Assembly: GCF_900116535.1 (NCBI RefSeq)
Contig: NZ_FPAU01000002.1
Span: 97,301 to 161,300 of the forward strand
Length of the DNA stretch: 64,000 bases
From: Kosakonia arachidis
GTDB lineage: Bacteria; Pseudomonadota; Gammaproteobacteria; Enterobacterales; Enterobacteriaceae
Direction: 5' to 3'
The notes beneath the pieces are model-generated. The model saw only the letters and a list, made by a program, of their open reading frames with translations. It was not told the origin of the DNA and did no database searches. Every line of letters begins with the position of its first letter. Positions within the stretch are counted from its first letter, which is position 1. Positions 20,367-31,860 of this stretch are shown here, piece after piece. The translations under genes were made by a program, and so were the position numbers.

Positions 20367-20723
20367 ATGGTTTCAGCTCTGATCACCGTCGCCGCCATCG
20401 CCTGGCTCAGTCAACTGGCGCTTGGCGGCTGGCAAATCCGGCAGTTCAATCGGGCATTCGACGCGCTATGCCAGCGCGGACGCGTCGGCGTCGGCCGTTC
20501 CGGCGGGCGCTTTAAACCCCGCGTCGTTCTGGCCGTCGCTTTTGATAAGCAGGACTGTGTTTGCGATACCCTGCTAATGCGCGGCATTACGGTTTTCGCC
20601 CGCCCGACAAAAATAGACCATTTAATCGGTGTGAAAAGAGAGGAATTAGAGCCTGATGTGATCTTTCCCCATGATCCGGCCTGTCAGAATGCTCTATCAT
20701 TAGCGCTTAAAATGAAACATTGA
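20367..20723 (+). CDS. gutM: Glucitol operon activator
   Basis: The 118-residue product (E. coli GutM/SrlM 119) starts MVSALITVAAIAWLSQLALGGWQIRQFN with an N-terminal hydrophobic segment and a cytoplasmic remainder containing RGRVGVGRSGGRFKPRVVLAV. GutM is the classic activator of the srl operon, though its mechanism is little studied. It lies between srlD and srlR as in E. coli. Confidence 0.95.
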   Translation: MVSALITVAAIAWLSQLALGGWQIRQFNRAFDALCQRGRVGVGRSGGRFKPRVVLAVAFDKQDCVCDTLLMRGITVFARPTKIDHLIGVKREELEPDVIFPHDPACQNALSLALKMKH

Positions 20724-20770
20724 TAATTTCGTTGTGAACGCTATTAGCTTGCGAAATTATCATTTCGCAA
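20722..20770 (+). promoter_or_regulatory. Palindromic operator before srlR
   Basis: Contains the perfect 8-bp inverted repeat TTGCGAAA-TTATCA-TTTCGCAA (20749-20770) and an outer repeat GATAATTTCG (20722-20731) complementary to CGAAATTATC (20752-20761). The position 24 bp before srlR suggests autorepression by this DeoR-family protein. The operator role is inferred. Confidence 0.6.
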
Positions 20771-20793
20771 CGTAACGCAGGATATCAGCGCCA

Positions 20794-21567
20794 ATGAAAC
20801 CACGTCAGCGTCAGGCGGCTATTCTTGAACATCTGCAAAGGCAGGGGAAGTGTTCTGTTGAAGAGCTGGCAGCATATTTTGACACCACAGGGACGACCAT
20901 ACGTAAGGATTTAGTCGCGCTGGAGCATTCCGGCGCGGTGATCCGCACCTATGGCGGCGTGGTGCTAAATAAAGACGAAGCCGATCCCCCTATCGATCAC
21001 AAGACACTGATCAATACAGTACAAAAGGGGCTGATTGCCGAAAAAGCGGTCACCTATATTCATGACGGCGACTCGATCATTCTTGATGCAGGCAGCACCG
21101 TTTTGCAGATGGTGCCGCTGCTCAGCCACTTCAATAACATCACGGTGATGACCAACAGCCTGCACATCGTCAATGCGTTATCGGAACTGGATAACGAGCA
21201 GACCATCCTGATGCCCGGCGGCACCTTCCGTAAAAAATCCGCCTCGTTTCACGGACAACTGGCGGAAAACGCTTTTGACCATTTCAGCTTCGACAAGTTG
21301 TTTATGGGCACAGACGGCATCGATCTGAACGCGGGCGTTACGACCTTTAACGAAGTGTTTACCGTCAGCAAAGCGATGTGCAACGCCGCGCGGGAAGTGA
21401 TTCTGATGGCCGACTCATCAAAGTTTGGTCGCAAAAGCCCGAACGTGGTGTGCAGCCTGGAAAGCGTGAATAAATTGATCACCGACGCCGGGATCCCGGC
21501 AGACGTTCGCGCAGCGCTGGAAGCCAAAGGCGTCGAGGTGATCATTGCAGGAGAAGGTCATGAGTGA
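20794..21567 (+). CDS. srlR: DeoR-family glucitol operon repressor
   Basis: A 257-residue DeoR-family repressor, the E. coli length. The N-terminal helix-turn-helix reads [37 protein letters not shown] in pieces across residues 3-40, and the sugar-phosphate isomerase-like effector domain follows ([20 protein letters not shown]). It represses srl without sorbitol. It overlaps gutQ by 8 nt. Confidence 0.96.
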   Translation: MKPRQRQAAILEHLQRQGKCSVEELAAYFDTTGTTIRKDLVALEHSGAVIRTYGGVVLNKDEADPPIDHKTLINTVQKGLIAEKAVTYIHDGDSIILDAGSTVLQMVPLLSHFNNITVMTNSLHIVNALSELDNEQTILMPGGTFRKKSASFHGQLAENAFDHFSFDKLFMGTDGIDLNAGVTTFNEVFTVSKAMCNAAREVILMADSSKFGRKSPNVVCSLESVNKLITDAGIPADVRAALEAKGVEVIIAGEGHE

Positions 21568-22525
21568 GTCGTTAATTCATGCCGCTCGTCAAACCCTGTT
21601 ACTGGAACTTCAGGAAGCAAGCCGCCTGCCGGAGAGGCTCGGTGAGGATTTCGTTCGTGCCGCAGAAACAGTACTGAAGTGCGAGGGGAAAGTGATTGTT
21701 TCCGGCATCGGTAAATCGGGGCATATCGGCAAAAAAATCGCCGCCACCTTTGCCAGCACCGGTACCCCGGCCTTTTTCGTTCATCCGGCGGAAGCGCTGC
21801 ACGGCGATTTGGGTATGATTGAAAGCCGCGACGTGATGCTGTTTATCTCCTACTCCGGCTCGGCAAAAGAATTGGATCTGATCCTGCCGCGCCTGGCGGA
21901 GAAATCCGTCGCCCTACTGGCGATGACCGGCAAATCGCGCTCACCGCTGGCGCTGGCCGCCCATGCAGTGCTGGATATCTCTGTTGAACGTGAAGCCTGC
22001 CCGATGCACCTGGCCCCGACCTCCAGTACCGTTACGACGCTGATGATGGGCGATGCGCTGGCGATGTCGGTGATGCAGGCGCGCGGTTTTGACGAAGAGG
22101 ATTTTGCCCGCTCCCATCCGGCAGGCGCACTCGGGGCGCGGCTGCTGAATAAAGTGCATCATCTGATGCGCAAAGAGGAGCAGATCCCGCAGGTCCAGCT
22201 AACGACCAGCGTGATGGAGGCGATGCTGGAGCTAAGCCGCACCGGTTTAGGCCTGGTTGCCGTTTGCGATGTGCAGCGCCAGGTTAAAGGCGTCTTTACC
22301 GACGGCGATCTGCGCCGCTGGCTGGTGGCAGGCGGCGCGTTAACCACCGCCGTCAGCGAAGCGATGACGCGCGGCGGCATCACCTTAGACGCCAACAGCC
22401 GCGCAGTGGATGCCAAAGAGCGCCTGATGCAACGCAAAATCGCTGCCGCCCCGGTGGTCGATGACGCAGGAATTCTGGTGGGTGCCATCAACCTGCAAGA
22501 TTTCTATCAGGCTGGCATTCTTTAA
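21560..22525 (+). CDS. gutQ: Arabinose-5-phosphate isomerase GutQ
   Basis: Converts D-ribulose 5-phosphate to D-arabinose 5-phosphate; a KdsD paralogue linked to the srl operon. The 321-residue protein starting [18 protein letters not shown] has an SIS domain ([25 protein letters not shown] in pieces) and two C-terminal CBS domains. The ATG at 21560 overlaps srlR; a start 15 nt earlier is less likely. Its stop overlaps the norR stop on the other strand. Confidence 0.96.
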   Translation: MSESLIHAARQTLLLELQEASRLPERLGEDFVRAAETVLKCEGKVIVSGIGKSGHIGKKIAATFASTGTPAFFVHPAEALHGDLGMIESRDVMLFISYSGSAKELDLILPRLAEKSVALLAMTGKSRSPLALAAHAVLDISVEREACPMHLAPTSSTVTTLMMGDALAMSVMQARGFDEEDFARSHPAGALGARLLNKVHHLMRKEEQIPQVQLTTSVMEAMLELSRTGLGLVAVCDVQRQVKGVFTDGDLRRWLVAGGALTTAVSEAMTRGGITLDANSRAVDAKERLMQRKIAAAPVVDDAGILVGAINLQDFYQAGIL

Positions 22526-24036
22526 CGCTTAAGCCCCAGACGTTTCGCCAGCCGGTGCAGGTTGGCAACGTCGAGTTCCAGCGCCCGGGCGCATGCCGCC
22601 CAGCTCCCCCCGCTTTCTTCCAGCGTTCTGGCAATCAACGCCCGCTGAAAATCCTCAGTGGCATTGCGCAGATTCTGCCCTGCAGACAACGCCGAAGCAG
22701 TTTGTACCATCAGCGTCTGTTCATCACTGAGGGCAAAATGTCGCGCCTCCAGCACCACATCGTCGCTGTTGCGCGTCCCGCGCGCCAGAATCACCGCGCG
22801 GTGAATGGCATGTTCCAGCTCGCGCACATTACCCGGCCAGCTGTAGCTGAGTAAATGCGCTCGCGCGCCGGGGCTGAGTGCCACTCTGCCGAGCCCCAGA
22901 CGCAGACGGCACTGTTCGCAGAAGTAACCCGCCAGCAGTACCACATCGTCGCCACGTTCACGCAACGGCGGCACCGATAACGGAAACACGCTAAGACGAT
23001 GATAGAGATCGGCGCGAAAACGCCCGGCCAGTACCTCTTCACGCAAATCGCGGTTCGTCGCCGCCAGCACGCGCACATCCACGCGCAGACTGCGATCGTC
23101 GCCGACACGTTGCAGATCGCCATACTGCAATACCCGCAGCAGCTTGGCCTGCAATGAGAGGGTCAATTCACCAATCTCATCGAGAAACAGCGTGCCGTTA
23201 TCCGCCATCTCAAACTTGCCGCTGCGATTGCTGATGGCCCCGGTAAAGGCACCTTTCACGTGGCCGAACAGTTCACTCTCGGCCACGCTTTCCGGCAGTG
23301 CTGCGCAGTTAAGATAAACCAGCGGACTGGCTGCCCGTGCGGAACCTTCATGAATCGCCTTTGCCACCAGCTCTTTCCCTGTGCCGGTTTCGCCGCTGAT
23401 CAGGACGTTAAGATCCGACGCAGCAACAATATCGATCTCTTTTTTTAGCGCCGCCATGCCCGGCGATAAGCCGATCATTTCGCTGTGCGCCACCGGCTCA
23501 AACGCCGCGGGCGCGCCAAGCAGCATATTCTGGCTTTCCAGTTGCTCAATCAGCAGTGCGTTATTGAGTGCCCCCGCCGCCAGCGCCGCGATCAGCCGTA
23601 GTTCTTCGTCGCTGAAGGTGTCGAATTGATCCGGTGACATGCCGTCCAACGTCAGCGCACCAATCAGGTTCTGCCCGGCGAACAGCGGCAGCCCGACGCA
23701 GGCATGGACTTTCAGGCTCTCCTGACCGGGAATCAAACCATCATAAGGATCGGGCAAACCACTATCGGCCGGAAAGCGCACTACATCACCGGCGCGGGCG
23801 ATCGCTTCCAGCCTTGGGTGGCCTTCCAGCATAAAACGCCTGCCGAGAACATCCTGTGCCAGCCCGTCGATAGCCAGCGGGATAAACTGCCGCGCCTCAT
23901 AGCGCAGCAGCGCAGAGGCATCGCACGCCAGCACCTGGCGCAGCGTGGCGATCAGCCGCTGGAAGCGATCCGCATGGCCGATACCGCTCTGCAATTCAAT
24001 GGCGATTCCCGCCAGCACATTCAGCGAAAAACTCAT
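22522..24036 (-). CDS. norR: Nitric oxide-responsive sigma54 activator NorR
   Basis: Activates norVW when NO binds a mononuclear iron in its GAF domain. From [20 protein letters not shown] it has 504 residues, exactly as E. coli. Order: N-terminal GAF, central AAA+ domain with [15 protein letters not shown] and the sigma54 contact [16 protein letters not shown]-terminal Fis-type helix-turn-helix. The longer frame to 24066 adds ten unsupported residues. Divergent from norV. Confidence 0.97.
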   Translation of the reverse strand: MSFSLNVLAGIAIELQSGIGHADRFQRLIATLRQVLACDASALLRYEARQFIPLAIDGLAQDVLGRRFMLEGHPRLEAIARAGDVVRFPADSGLPDPYDGLIPGQESLKVHACVGLPLFAGQNLIGALTLDGMSPDQFDTFSDEELRLIAALAAGALNNALLIEQLESQNMLLGAPAAFEPVAHSEMIGLSPGMAALKKEIDIVAASDLNVLISGETGTGKELVAKAIHEGSARAASPLVYLNCAALPESVAESELFGHVKGAFTGAISNRSGKFEMADNGTLFLDEIGELTLSLQAKLLRVLQYGDLQRVGDDRSLRVDVRVLAATNRDLREEVLAGRFRADLYHRLSVFPLSVPPLRERGDDVVLLAGYFCEQCRLRLGLGRVALSPGARAHLLSYSWPGNVRELEHAIHRAVILARGTRNSDDVVLEARHFALSDEQTLMVQTASALSAGQNLRNATEDFQRALIARTLEESGGSWAACARALELDVANLHRLAKRLGLKR

Positions 24037-24048
24037 ACTTACCTCACT

Positions 24049-24104
24049 GTCTTTTTGACAATGCATAGTGTCATATTGACTGTAAACATCATAGTCATAA
24101 TGAC
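24049..24104 (+). promoter_or_regulatory. Three NorR enhancer sites
   Basis: Three copies of GTC-N5-GAC occur at 24049-24059, 24070-24080 and 24094-24104 (GTCTTTTTGAC, GTCATATTGAC, GTCATAATGAC). E. coli norV likewise requires three NorR sites upstream of a sigma54 promoter. Spacing (21 and 24 bp) is near two helical turns. Confidence 0.88.
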
Positions 24105-24159
24105 ATACCTTTTTTCACTAAAAACAATAAAAATATTTAAAATCAATAATTTAAAAAAC

Positions 24160-24175
24160 TGGCACAGCTTTTGAT
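24160..24175 (+). promoter_or_regulatory. sigma54 promoter of norVW
   Basis: TGGCACAGCTTTTGAT gives the -24 GG and a -12 GA separated by 10 bp, close to the consensus TGGCAC-N5-TTGC. It lies 42 bp before norV and downstream of the three NorR boxes. Confidence 0.85.
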
Positions 24176-24216
24176 AATAGCCATACATCGAACTGATAAA
24201 GTACAGGACTCTTGAT

Positions 24217-25668
24217 ATGGCTATTCATGTAAAAAATAACATCCACTGGGTTGGGCAACGTGACTGGGAAGTGCGCGACTTCCACGGTACTGAATACAAA
24301 ACGCTGAAAGGCAGCAGCTACAACAGCTATCTGATCCGCGAAGGCAAAAATGTGCTGATCGATACCGTTGATCACAAATTCAGCCGCGAGTTCGTGCAGA
24401 ACCTGAGTGCGGAAATCGATCTACAACGTATCGACTACATCGTGATTAACCATGCCGAAGAAGATCATGCCGGTGCACTGACCGAGCTGATGTCGCATAT
24501 CCCGAATACCCCGATTTACTGCACGGCGAATGCGATCGACTCGATCACCGGCCATCACCATCATCCGGAGTGGAACTTTAACGTCGTTAAAACCGGCGAC
24601 ACGCTGGATATCGGCAATGGCAAACAACTTATCTTTGTTGAAACGCCAATGCTGCACTGGCCGGACAGCATGATGACCTACCTGACCAGCGACGCCGTAC
24701 TGTTCAGCAATGACGCGTTCGGCCAGCACTACTGCGACGAACGCCTGTTTAATGATGAAGTGGATCAGGCAGAGCTGTTCGAACAGTGCCAGCGCTACTA
24801 TGCGAATATCCTGACGCCGTTCAGCCGCCTGGTGACGCCGAAAATCACCGAAATCCTCGGTTTTAATCTGCCGGTGGAGATGATTGCTACCTCGCACGGC
24901 GTGGTGTGGCGCGATAACCCAACGCAAATTGTCGAACTGTACCTGAAATGGGCAGCAGATTATCAGGAAGATCGTATCACCCTTTTCTACGACACCATGT
25001 CCAACAACACCCGCATGATGGCTGACGCCATTGCGCAGGGCATTAACGAAGTTGACCCGCGCGTGGCGGTGAAAATCTTTAACGTCGCCCGCAGCGATAA
25101 AAACGACATTCTGACCAATGTGTTTCGCTCAAAAGGTGTGCTGGTTGGTACCTCAACCATGAATAACGTCATGATGCCGAAAATCGCCGGACTGGTCGAA
25201 GAGATAACCGGTCTGCGTTTTCGCAACAAACGCGCCAGCGCATTTGGCTCCCACGGCTGGAGCGGCGGTGCGGTAGACCGCCTTTCTACCCGCTTGCAGG
25301 ATGCCGGGTTTGAGATGTCGATGAGTCTTAAAGCCAAATGGCGGCCCGATATCGACGCACTTGAAGTGTGCCGCCAGCACGGGCGCGATATCGCCCGTCA
25401 GTGGGCACTGTCACCCTTACCAGAAGCAATAAAACCGGCCGCAACAATAGCTCAGGAAGCCTGCGCCTGTGCCGCCGCAGCCGCTGCGGAACTCGGCCCG
25501 CGCATGCAGTGCAGCGTCTGCCAGTGGATCTACGATCCAGAAAAAGGTGAGCCCATGCAGGATGTTGCGCCTGGTACGCCGTGGAGCGAGGTACCGGATA
25601 ACTTCCTCTGCCCGGAGTGTTCCTTAGGCAAAGAGGTATTTGACGAACTGGCGACGGAGGCAAAATGA
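24217..25668 (+). CDS. norV: Anaerobic nitric oxide reductase flavorubredoxin
   Basis: Reduces NO to N2O anaerobically. The 483-residue protein (E. coli 479) has an N-terminal metallo-beta-lactamase-like diiron domain ([10 protein letters not shown] giving the HxExD set, later HGVVW), a flavodoxin domain ([16 protein letters not shown]), an alanine-rich linker, and a C-terminal rubredoxin with [10 protein letters not shown] and CPECSLGK. Electrons come from NorW, whose gene overlaps by 4 nt. Confidence 0.97.
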   Translation: MAIHVKNNIHWVGQRDWEVRDFHGTEYKTLKGSSYNSYLIREGKNVLIDTVDHKFSREFVQNLSAEIDLQRIDYIVINHAEEDHAGALTELMSHIPNTPIYCTANAIDSITGHHHHPEWNFNVVKTGDTLDIGNGKQLIFVETPMLHWPDSMMTYLTSDAVLFSNDAFGQHYCDERLFNDEVDQAELFEQCQRYYANILTPFSRLVTPKITEILGFNLPVEMIATSHGVVWRDNPTQIVELYLKWAADYQEDRITLFYDTMSNNTRMMADAIAQGINEVDPRVAVKIFNVARSDKNDILTNVFRSKGVLVGTSTMNNVMMPKIAGLVEEITGLRFRNKRASAFGSHGWSGGAVDRLSTRLQDAGFEMSMSLKAKWRPDIDALEVCRQHGRDIARQWALSPLPEAIKPAATIAQEACACAAAAAAELGPRMQCSVCQWIYDPEKGEPMQDVAPGTPWSEVPDNFLCPECSLGKEVFDELATEAK

Positions 25669-26798
25669 GCACAGGCATTGTGATTATCGGTTCGGGCTTC
25701 GCCGCCCGGACGCTGGTGAAAAATATCCGCAAACTGGACAGCGCCGTGCCGCTGACGCTGATTGCCGCCGATAGCATCGACGAGTACAACAAACCGGATC
25801 TCAGCCATGTCATCAGCGAATCGCAAAGCGCCGATGATTTGCTGCGCCAACCGGCGGGCGAATTTGCCGAGCAGTTTAATCTGCATTTGTTCCCGCACAC
25901 GGTTATCACCGCCATTGATGCTGAGGCGCAGGTAGTGCAAAGCGTCGATAAACGGTGGCAGTACGACAAACTGGTACTGGCGACAGGAGCAAAAGCCTTC
26001 GTTCCGCCGCTTCCGGGGTGTGAGCACATGCTGACACTCAACAGCCTGCAAGAGTATCGCGCTTGCGAAAGCAGGCTGCGCGATGCCGCCAGCGTACTGA
26101 TTGTTGGTGCCGGGCTGATTGGCTGCGAGCTGGCAATGGATTTTCGCCGCACCGGGAAAACTGTCACCCTGCTGGATAACGCCGCCAGTATCCTGCCTTC
26201 ATTGATGCCGCCGGAAGTCAGCAGTCGCCTGCAACACAGCCTAACGTCGCTGGGCGTGCGCCTGCTGCTCTCATCCCGTTTGCAACAACTGACCGCCAGC
26301 GCTAACGGTGTTTGTGTGCAGCTTGATGACGAACGTTGCATAGAGGCGGATGTGGTGATTGCCGCCACGGGCCTGTCGCCGGAAGTGTCGCTGGCACAAG
26401 CCGCCGGAGTGGCAACCCGCCGGGGGATCGTAGTGAACACGGCGCTGCAAACCAGCAACCCGCAGATCTATGCGCTCGGCGACTGTGCCGAGATCAACGG
26501 CAGGGTACTGCCTTTCTTGCAACCCGCCCAGCTCAGCGCCATTACGCTTGCGAAAAACCTGCTCGGCAACAATGTGCAACTGGCGTTGCCTGCCATGCTG
26601 GTGAAGGTAAAAACGCCATTGATGCCACTGCATCTGGCCGGAGAAACTGCTCGCCGCGACCTGAACTGGCAGATTACGACCCATCCACAGGGCATGGTGG
26701 CAAAAGGACTCGATGCCGATGAGAAACTGCGCGCCTTCGTGGTCAGCGAAGAGCGCATGAAAGAGGCTTTCTCGCTGCTTAAAGGGCTGGCGCTATAG
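25665..26798 (+). CDS. norW: NADH:flavorubredoxin reductase NorW
   Basis: A 377-residue FAD enzyme (E. coli 377) passing electrons from NADH to the NorV rubredoxin domain. FAD-binding [17 protein letters not shown] at the N-terminus, NADH-binding [14 protein letters not shown] centrally, and YALGDCAEI near residue 275. It starts within the norV stop and its 3' end overlaps the convergent hypF end by 20 bp. Confidence 0.96.
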   Translation: MSTGIVIIGSGFAARTLVKNIRKLDSAVPLTLIAADSIDEYNKPDLSHVISESQSADDLLRQPAGEFAEQFNLHLFPHTVITAIDAEAQVVQSVDKRWQYDKLVLATGAKAFVPPLPGCEHMLTLNSLQEYRACESRLRDAASVLIVGAGLIGCELAMDFRRTGKTVTLLDNAASILPSLMPPEVSSRLQHSLTSLGVRLLLSSRLQQLTASANGVCVQLDDERCIEADVVIAATGLSPEVSLAQAAGVATRRGIVVNTALQTSNPQIYALGDCAEINGRVLPFLQPAQLSAITLAKNLLGNNVQLALPAMLVKVKTPLMPLHLAGETARRDLNWQITTHPQGMVAKGLDADEKLRAFVVSEERMKEAFSLLKGLAL

Positions 26799-29016
26799 TC
26801 CGCGCAGCAGCAACCAGCCCCTGGCCGAAGGCAATTCCGCCATCGCCGGCCGGGAGCTGGTGCGGGAAGAGCAAGGTGAAATCAGCAAGCCAGGTTTGCA
26901 GGCGCGCCTTCAGCAGACGGTTATGCAGTACGCCGCCGCTGAATACCAGCGTCTGAATACCGCGTCGCTCTGCCTGTTCGCGGGCAAGTCTTGCCAGCCC
27001 TTGCGCCAGTGCATCGTGAAACGCCCACGCTCGCTGTGCGGATGATGCCTGCCAGCCCAGCCACTGCCGCCAGAAGGTGGCAAGATCAAGCTGGTTTCCG
27101 TGTAGCGGCAGCGTGACGGGGTGATCCACCGCAGAGACGGACGCCGCCAACGCTTCAAGCTGGCAGGCAGCCTCGCCTTCATAACTCAGTTGCAGCGGCG
27201 CGCAGCCCAGCGCGCAGGCCACTGCATCAAATAAACGTCCACAGGAAGACGCCCTCGGCGCGTTGATGCCACGCTCAATGGCGCGCGCCAACAGCGGCCA
27301 GTTTTGTTGCCGGAGAACAGCCGTTTCCGCATAATCCTGCCAGCCGGGCACAAACGACAGCATCTGCGCCAGCAGGTTGCGCCACGGCTGCCGCGCGGCC
27401 AGATCGCCGCCGGGTAACGCCACCGCCGGCAAGCCGCCAAGGTGCTCGCATTCGCGGTAATTGACACGCAAACATTCGCCGCCCCACAGCGCACCGCCCT
27501 CTCCCATGCCAATACCGTCCAGCGTCAGCGCAATCACATCGCCACCGTCGATCGGCCAGCGGTGCTCGCCGAGACACGCCGCGGCATGCGCATGGTGATG
27601 CAGTACCGTTTGCAGTGGTAATCCGCTGCAATTCGCCCACTGGCTGGTGCGATAGCCAGGATGCGCATCGATGACCAGTTGCTGCGGAGCGAAGTCGTAA
27701 ATCGTCTGCATCAGGTGCAGCGCGTTGCGCCACTGTGTTTCCACACCTTCATCGGCGAGATCGCCAAAGTGCTGACCCGGCACCGCAGCGTCACCGCGCA
27801 GCAGGCAAAAGGTGTTTTTCATATCCGCACCAAGGCATAGCAGCGGCGGTATGGCGTTGAACCCTTCCGGCAGGCTCAGCGCATCCGGCACGTAGCCGCG
27901 CGAGCGGCGCAGCATCTCACCGTTTGCCCGCAGCACGGAGTCATCCATACGTTGCACAATATCGCGATTGTGCAGTAAAAACCCGGCGGCAATTCCCGCC
28001 AGATCGACCAGCGCCTGTTCATTTGTGAGGGCGGGCGGTTTGCCACTAAGATTACCGGAGGTCATCACCAGCGGGCGCTGCAAACCCTGAACCAGCAGAT
28101 GCTGCAACGGATTGGACGGTAACATGACGCCCACTTCATCGAGGCCCGGTGCCACGGCATCGCATAAACCGTCAACGGTGGATTTCGCGACCAGCACAAT
28201 CGGCGCGGCTGGCGTGGCAAGTAAACGCTGCGCATTGACAGGTAATCCTGCGGCATCCGGCAGCATCACCGCCAGCGGTTTCGACGGGCGATTTTTACAG
28301 GCGCGCAGGTGCTGCACCGCAGCCTTGTTATGCGCATCACAGGCAAGGTGAAAACCCCCTACGCCTTTGACCGCCACCACGCCGCCGCTTTTCAGCAGTG
28401 AAATCGCGGCCTGTAATGCCGCTTCGCCCGTGGTTTGCCAGACATCGCTGCGCCACTCAAGCTGCGGGCCGCACTGCGGGCAGGCAACAGGCTGAGCGTG
28501 GAAACGGCGATCGAAGGGGCTGCGATACTCCGCTTCGCAGGCCGCACAGAGCGGGAACGCCGCCATCACCGTGTAAGGCCGGTCGTAAGGCATGGCGTTG
28601 ATAATGGTAAAGCGTGGCCCACAATGGGTGCAGTTGATAAACGGATAACGGTAGCGGCGCTCGCGAGGATCGTTCATCTCCGCAAGGCAGTCGGGGCACG
28701 TCGCCGCATCGGGAACAATTTGCGTATTCATGGCACCACCCGCACTCTGGCGGATGGTGAAATCTTGTGGCGGTGATGACCAGTGGAACGGTGAACTGAC
28801 GACGCGATCGATGCGCGCCAGCGGCGGGCAGTGTTGCTGCAACAGGGTGACGAAATCACCGGCATCGCCGAGCAGGCGAACTTCGACACCCTGTGCATCA
28901 TTACAGACATCGCCTTTGCAACGGTGCTGCTGCGCCAGTTGCCAGACAAAGGGGCGAAAACCTACCCCCTGAACTTTACCGTATACGCGTAAGCAAACAC
29001 CGTTGCTGGTTGTCAT
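26779..29016 (-). CDS. hypF: Carbamoyltransferase HypF
   Basis: Makes carbamoyl-adenylate and transfers it to HypE, providing the cyanide ligands of NiFe hydrogenases. The 745-residue protein (E. coli 750) has an N-terminal acylphosphatase domain ([14 protein letters not shown]), zinc-finger cysteines (TCPDC, CTHCG, LCAAC, CPQCG), a YrdC-like domain and a Kae1-like C-terminal domain with [13 protein letters not shown]. It ends an hydN-FDH-hypF operon; the usual partners hypA-E lie 23 kb to the right. Confidence 0.96.
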   Translation of the reverse strand: MTTSNGVCLRVYGKVQGVGFRPFVWQLAQQHRCKGDVCNDAQGVEVRLLGDAGDFVTLLQQHCPPLARIDRVVSSPFHWSSPPQDFTIRQSAGGAMNTQIVPDAATCPDCLAEMNDPRERRYRYPFINCTHCGPRFTIINAMPYDRPYTVMAAFPLCAACEAEYRSPFDRRFHAQPVACPQCGPQLEWRSDVWQTTGEAALQAAISLLKSGGVVAVKGVGGFHLACDAHNKAAVQHLRACKNRPSKPLAVMLPDAAGLPVNAQRLLATPAAPIVLVAKSTVDGLCDAVAPGLDEVGVMLPSNPLQHLLVQGLQRPLVMTSGNLSGKPPALTNEQALVDLAGIAAGFLLHNRDIVQRMDDSVLRANGEMLRRSRGYVPDALSLPEGFNAIPPLLCLGADMKNTFCLLRGDAAVPGQHFGDLADEGVETQWRNALHLMQTIYDFAPQQLVIDAHPGYRTSQWANCSGLPLQTVLHHHAHAAACLGEHRWPIDGGDVIALTLDGIGMGEGGALWGGECLRVNYRECEHLGGLPAVALPGGDLAARQPWRNLLAQMLSFVPGWQDYAETAVLRQQNWPLLARAIERGINAPRASSCGRLFDAVACALGCAPLQLSYEGEAACQLEALAASVSAVDHPVTLPLHGNQLDLATFWRQWLGWQASSAQRAWAFHDALAQGLARLAREQAERRGIQTLVFSGGVLHNRLLKARLQTWLADFTLLFPHQLPAGDGGIAFGQGLVAAARTIAPAL

Positions 29017-29020
29017 CGCA

Positions 29021-31171
29021 TCACTGCATCGCCGCGTTGAGCAAACGATTCTTCATCTGTTGATAAGTGCTCTGAGTGTACTCCTCGGCCCAGCGCTGAT
29101 CGTTGATCGCACTCACTCGAACAGCGCAGTATTTGGTTTCCGGCGTTTTGGAAATGGGGTCCAGATTATCCTGCGTCAGTTCGTTACAGGCACCAATCCA
29201 CCACTGATAAGTCATATAAACGCTACCGTTGTTGATGCGTTCGTTGACATCCGCGCGGGTGATGACTTTGCCACGGCGTGATTCTACCCACACCAGTTGC
29301 CGGTCTTTCACACCCAGCGCTTCGGCGTCCGCCGGGTTGATCTGCACAAAGCCCGGTTCATCGGCAAGGGTTTGCAACGCCGCACAGTTGCCGGTCATCG
29401 AACGGCAAGAGTAGTGACCCACTTCACGCACGGTGCAGAGCACAAGCGGGAATTCATCATCCGGGCGCTCTGCGGGCGCACGCCACGGCGCGGCGAAAAG
29501 ATGGCCTTTGCCGTCCGGAGTATCGAACTTATTGTTCTGATACAGGTACGGTGTACCAGGATGATCGAGGGTCGGGCACGGCCACTGGACGTGTCCCATG
29601 TCGCCCATTTTCTCGTAGGTAACGCCGTAGAACAGCGGGCACAACTCGCGCAGTTCGTCCCAGATTTGCTGGTTGTTGTCATAGTGCATCGGGTAGCCCA
29701 TCTCGGTGGCGATCAGGCTGATGATCTCCCAGTCACGTTTGACGTTGTACTTCGGTTCAATCGCTTTTTCGAAACGCTGGAAACCGCGATCGGCGCAGGT
29801 AAAGACGCCACCGTGTTCGCCCCAGGAGGTGGCGGGCAGCAGCACATCGGCCTGTTCGGCGGTTTTGGTCATAAAGATGTCCTGTACCACCACAAAATCG
29901 AGCGCTTCGAAACCTTTACGTACCAGCCCCAAATCGGCTTCGGTCTGCAACGGATCTTCGCCCATGATGTAATAGGCTTTCACCTTGCCTTCCAGCGCCA
30001 GGTGCGGCACCTCGGTAATGCGGACGCCCACTTTGTCATCCATCACGGCCGGATCGATGCCCCAGGCTTTGGCAAATTTTGCCCGCACCTCCGGATTCAC
30101 CACATCCTGATAGCCAGGGAACTGGTTGGGGATCACGCCCATATCGCACGCGCCCTGCACGTTATTCTGGCCGCGCACCGGGCCGACGCCGACATTTTCA
30201 CGCCCAAGATTCCCGGTCAACAGCGCCAGGCTGGAGAGCCCTTTCACCACATCCACTGCCTGGCCGAACTGTGTCACACCCATACCCCACATAATGGTGG
30301 CGGATGGCGCTGCCGCGTAGGTGCGCATCGCCTGGCGAACCTGTTTCGCCGGCACGCCGGTCAGATGTTCCACCGCTTCCGGCGCATAGTCTTTAACCAT
30401 TTCACGATAAGCATCCAGCCCGGTGGTAAAGCTGGCGACATAATCTTTGTCGTACAGATCTTCTTCCAGCAGCACATAGCCGAAAGCGTTGACCAGCGCC
30501 ATATTGCAACCGTTTTTGAGCTGCAGATGCTGATCGGCGATACGCGCGGTCTCAATGCGGCGCGGATCGCACACAATAATTTTGGCCCCTTTCTGTTTAG
30601 CTTTGATCACCCGTCGCGCAACGATCGGGTGCGAGTCGGCACAGTTATAGCCAAATACCAGCAGGCAACTGGAGTTTTCGATATCGCCGATAGAGTTACT
30701 CATCGCACCGTTGCCAAGGGTTTCCTGCAAACCCGCCACCGACGGGCCGTGGCAAACGCGGGCGCAACAGTCGACGTTATTGGTGTTGATCACGCCACGA
30801 GCAAATTTCTGCATTACGTAGTTGGTTTCATTACCCGTACCGCGAGATGAACCGGTGGTCATAATGGCACGCGGACCATATTTAGCTTTGATTTCGCTGA
30901 GGCGCTTCGCGGTATAACGGATCGCTTCATCCCAGCTGACGGGGGTCAATTTGCCGCCTTTTTCGTAACGGATCATCGGCTGAGTAAGACGCGGCGTCAG
31001 CAGTTTGGTGTCGTTAAGAAAATCCCAGCCGTAGTAGCCTTTCAGGCAGAGTTCATTCTGGTTGGTGTGACCGTTGGCGGCTTCTGCGCGAACGATTTTT
31101 CCGTCGTCGACAACCAGTTTCAGTTTGCAGCCCGCGCCGCAGTATGGGCATACACTTGTGATTTTTTTCAT
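29021..31171 (-). CDS. fdhF: Formate dehydrogenase H-type, cysteine form
   Basis: A 716-residue molybdopterin enzyme co-linear with E. coli FdhF (715) over its length: 4Fe-4S cysteines at 8, 11, 15 and 42 ([14 protein letters not shown]), then the active-site stretch [13 protein letters not shown]. Cys140 occupies the exact place of selenocysteine 140 of E. coli FDH-H, encoded TGC rather than TGA. It would oxidise formate to CO2 and feed the formate hydrogenlyase complex, without needing selenium. Location between hydN and hypF differs from E. coli, where fdhF is elsewhere. Whether a Sec-type copy exists outside the window is unknown. Confidence 0.9.
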   Translation of the reverse strand: MKKITSVCPYCGAGCKLKLVVDDGKIVRAEAANGHTNQNELCLKGYYGWDFLNDTKLLTPRLTQPMIRYEKGGKLTPVSWDEAIRYTAKRLSEIKAKYGPRAIMTTGSSRGTGNETNYVMQKFARGVINTNNVDCCARVCHGPSVAGLQETLGNGAMSNSIGDIENSSCLLVFGYNCADSHPIVARRVIKAKQKGAKIIVCDPRRIETARIADQHLQLKNGCNMALVNAFGYVLLEEDLYDKDYVASFTTGLDAYREMVKDYAPEAVEHLTGVPAKQVRQAMRTYAAAPSATIMWGMGVTQFGQAVDVVKGLSSLALLTGNLGRENVGVGPVRGQNNVQGACDMGVIPNQFPGYQDVVNPEVRAKFAKAWGIDPAVMDDKVGVRITEVPHLALEGKVKAYYIMGEDPLQTEADLGLVRKGFEALDFVVVQDIFMTKTAEQADVLLPATSWGEHGGVFTCADRGFQRFEKAIEPKYNVKRDWEIISLIATEMGYPMHYDNNQQIWDELRELCPLFYGVTYEKMGDMGHVQWPCPTLDHPGTPYLYQNNKFDTPDGKGHLFAAPWRAPAERPDDEFPLVLCTVREVGHYSCRSMTGNCAALQTLADEPGFVQINPADAEALGVKDRQLVWVESRRGKVITRADVNERINNGSVYMTYQWWIGACNELTQDNLDPISKTPETKYCAVRVSAINDQRWAEEYTQSTYQQMKNRLLNAAMQ

Positions 31172-31207
31172 CAGTAACAGACCTGTTAAAAGTGAAAGTC
31201 AGATTGG

Positions 31208-31753
31208 TTAGAACACCAGAGAAACAGCGCTGTCCAGCGCGGCGCGACGACGTTTCTCCGCGCTCATTTGTTCCAGTAAATTGCGATCGACACAGACCAG
31301 CGCTTTCGTCGGACACGCCTGTATACAGGCCGGGCCGCTTTCGCTGTGGTGGCACAAATCGCATTTGTTGGCTTCAGCTTTTTCTGCGCGAACATTCAGC
31401 CCTGCGCCGCTATGGCGAATCACCGGACGCACAACCACTTCCATCGCGCCGTACGGGCAGGCCACGACACAGGTTTTGCAGCCAATGCAGCGTTCCTGCA
31501 TCACATGCACGAACCCTTCGTCACGGCTAATGGCACCGTTCGGACAGACATTGGCGCACGGCGCGTCTTCGCACTGACGACAGAGTGTCGCGGTCGAGAC
31601 ATTCACACCTTTGACGACATGGATACGCGGTAAAAAGCTCTCAGGAGTCAGCGCTGCGCAGTCCTGGTTTTCCTGATGAGACACCACACAGGCGACCTCA
31701 CAGGTGCGGCAGCCAATGCATTTTGCAGCGTCCGCCATGATAAATCGGTTCAT
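31208..31753 (-). CDS. hydN: Electron transport protein HydN
   Basis: A 181-residue ferredoxin-like protein (E. coli HydN 175) with four 4Fe-4S motifs: CIGCRTCEVAC, CRQCEDAPCANVC, CIGCKTCVVACP and CDLCHHSESGPACIQACP. It is thought to shuttle electrons to or from formate dehydrogenase H, consistent with the FDH gene right after it. The start at 31753 (MNRFIMADAAKCIGC) matches the family. Confidence 0.94.
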   Translation of the reverse strand: MNRFIMADAAKCIGCRTCEVACVVSHQENQDCAALTPESFLPRIHVVKGVNVSTATLCRQCEDAPCANVCPNGAISRDEGFVHVMQERCIGCKTCVVACPYGAMEVVVRPVIRHSGAGLNVRAEKAEANKCDLCHHSESGPACIQACPTKALVCVDRNLLEQMSAEKRRRAALDSAVSLVF

Positions 31754-31790
31754 TATCTTCTCCGGCAATGTGCTTTATCCCGCCGGAATA

Positions 31791-31808
31791 TTCATAAAAC
31801 GTGCCAAT
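31791..31808 (-). promoter_or_regulatory. sigma54 promoter of hydN operon
   Basis: On the minus strand TTGGCACGTTTTATGAAT has -24 GG and -12 GA separated by 10 bp, resembling TGGCAC-N5-TTGC. It lies about 40 bp before hydN. E. coli hydN-hypF is sigma54/FhlA-controlled. Confidence 0.75.
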
Positions 31809-31860
31809 TCTTAACTTTCTGTTATTTAAGGAAATATAAAGAAGCGTTCGTTCAGAATGG

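Noticed and set aside
25328-26458. Minus-strand ORF of 376 codons opposite norV/norW
   Set aside because: Antisense to norW with all family motifs on the plus strand; no start signal.
29297-30850. Plus-strand ORF of 517 codons opposite the formate dehydrogenase gene
   Set aside because: Entirely antisense to a gene with full-length FdhF similarity and clear motifs; composition is histidine-rich and unlike a real protein.
29021-31171. Selenocysteine (in-frame TGA) in the formate dehydrogenase gene
   Set aside because: The codon at position 140 is TGC and the frame is open, so no recoding is needed.
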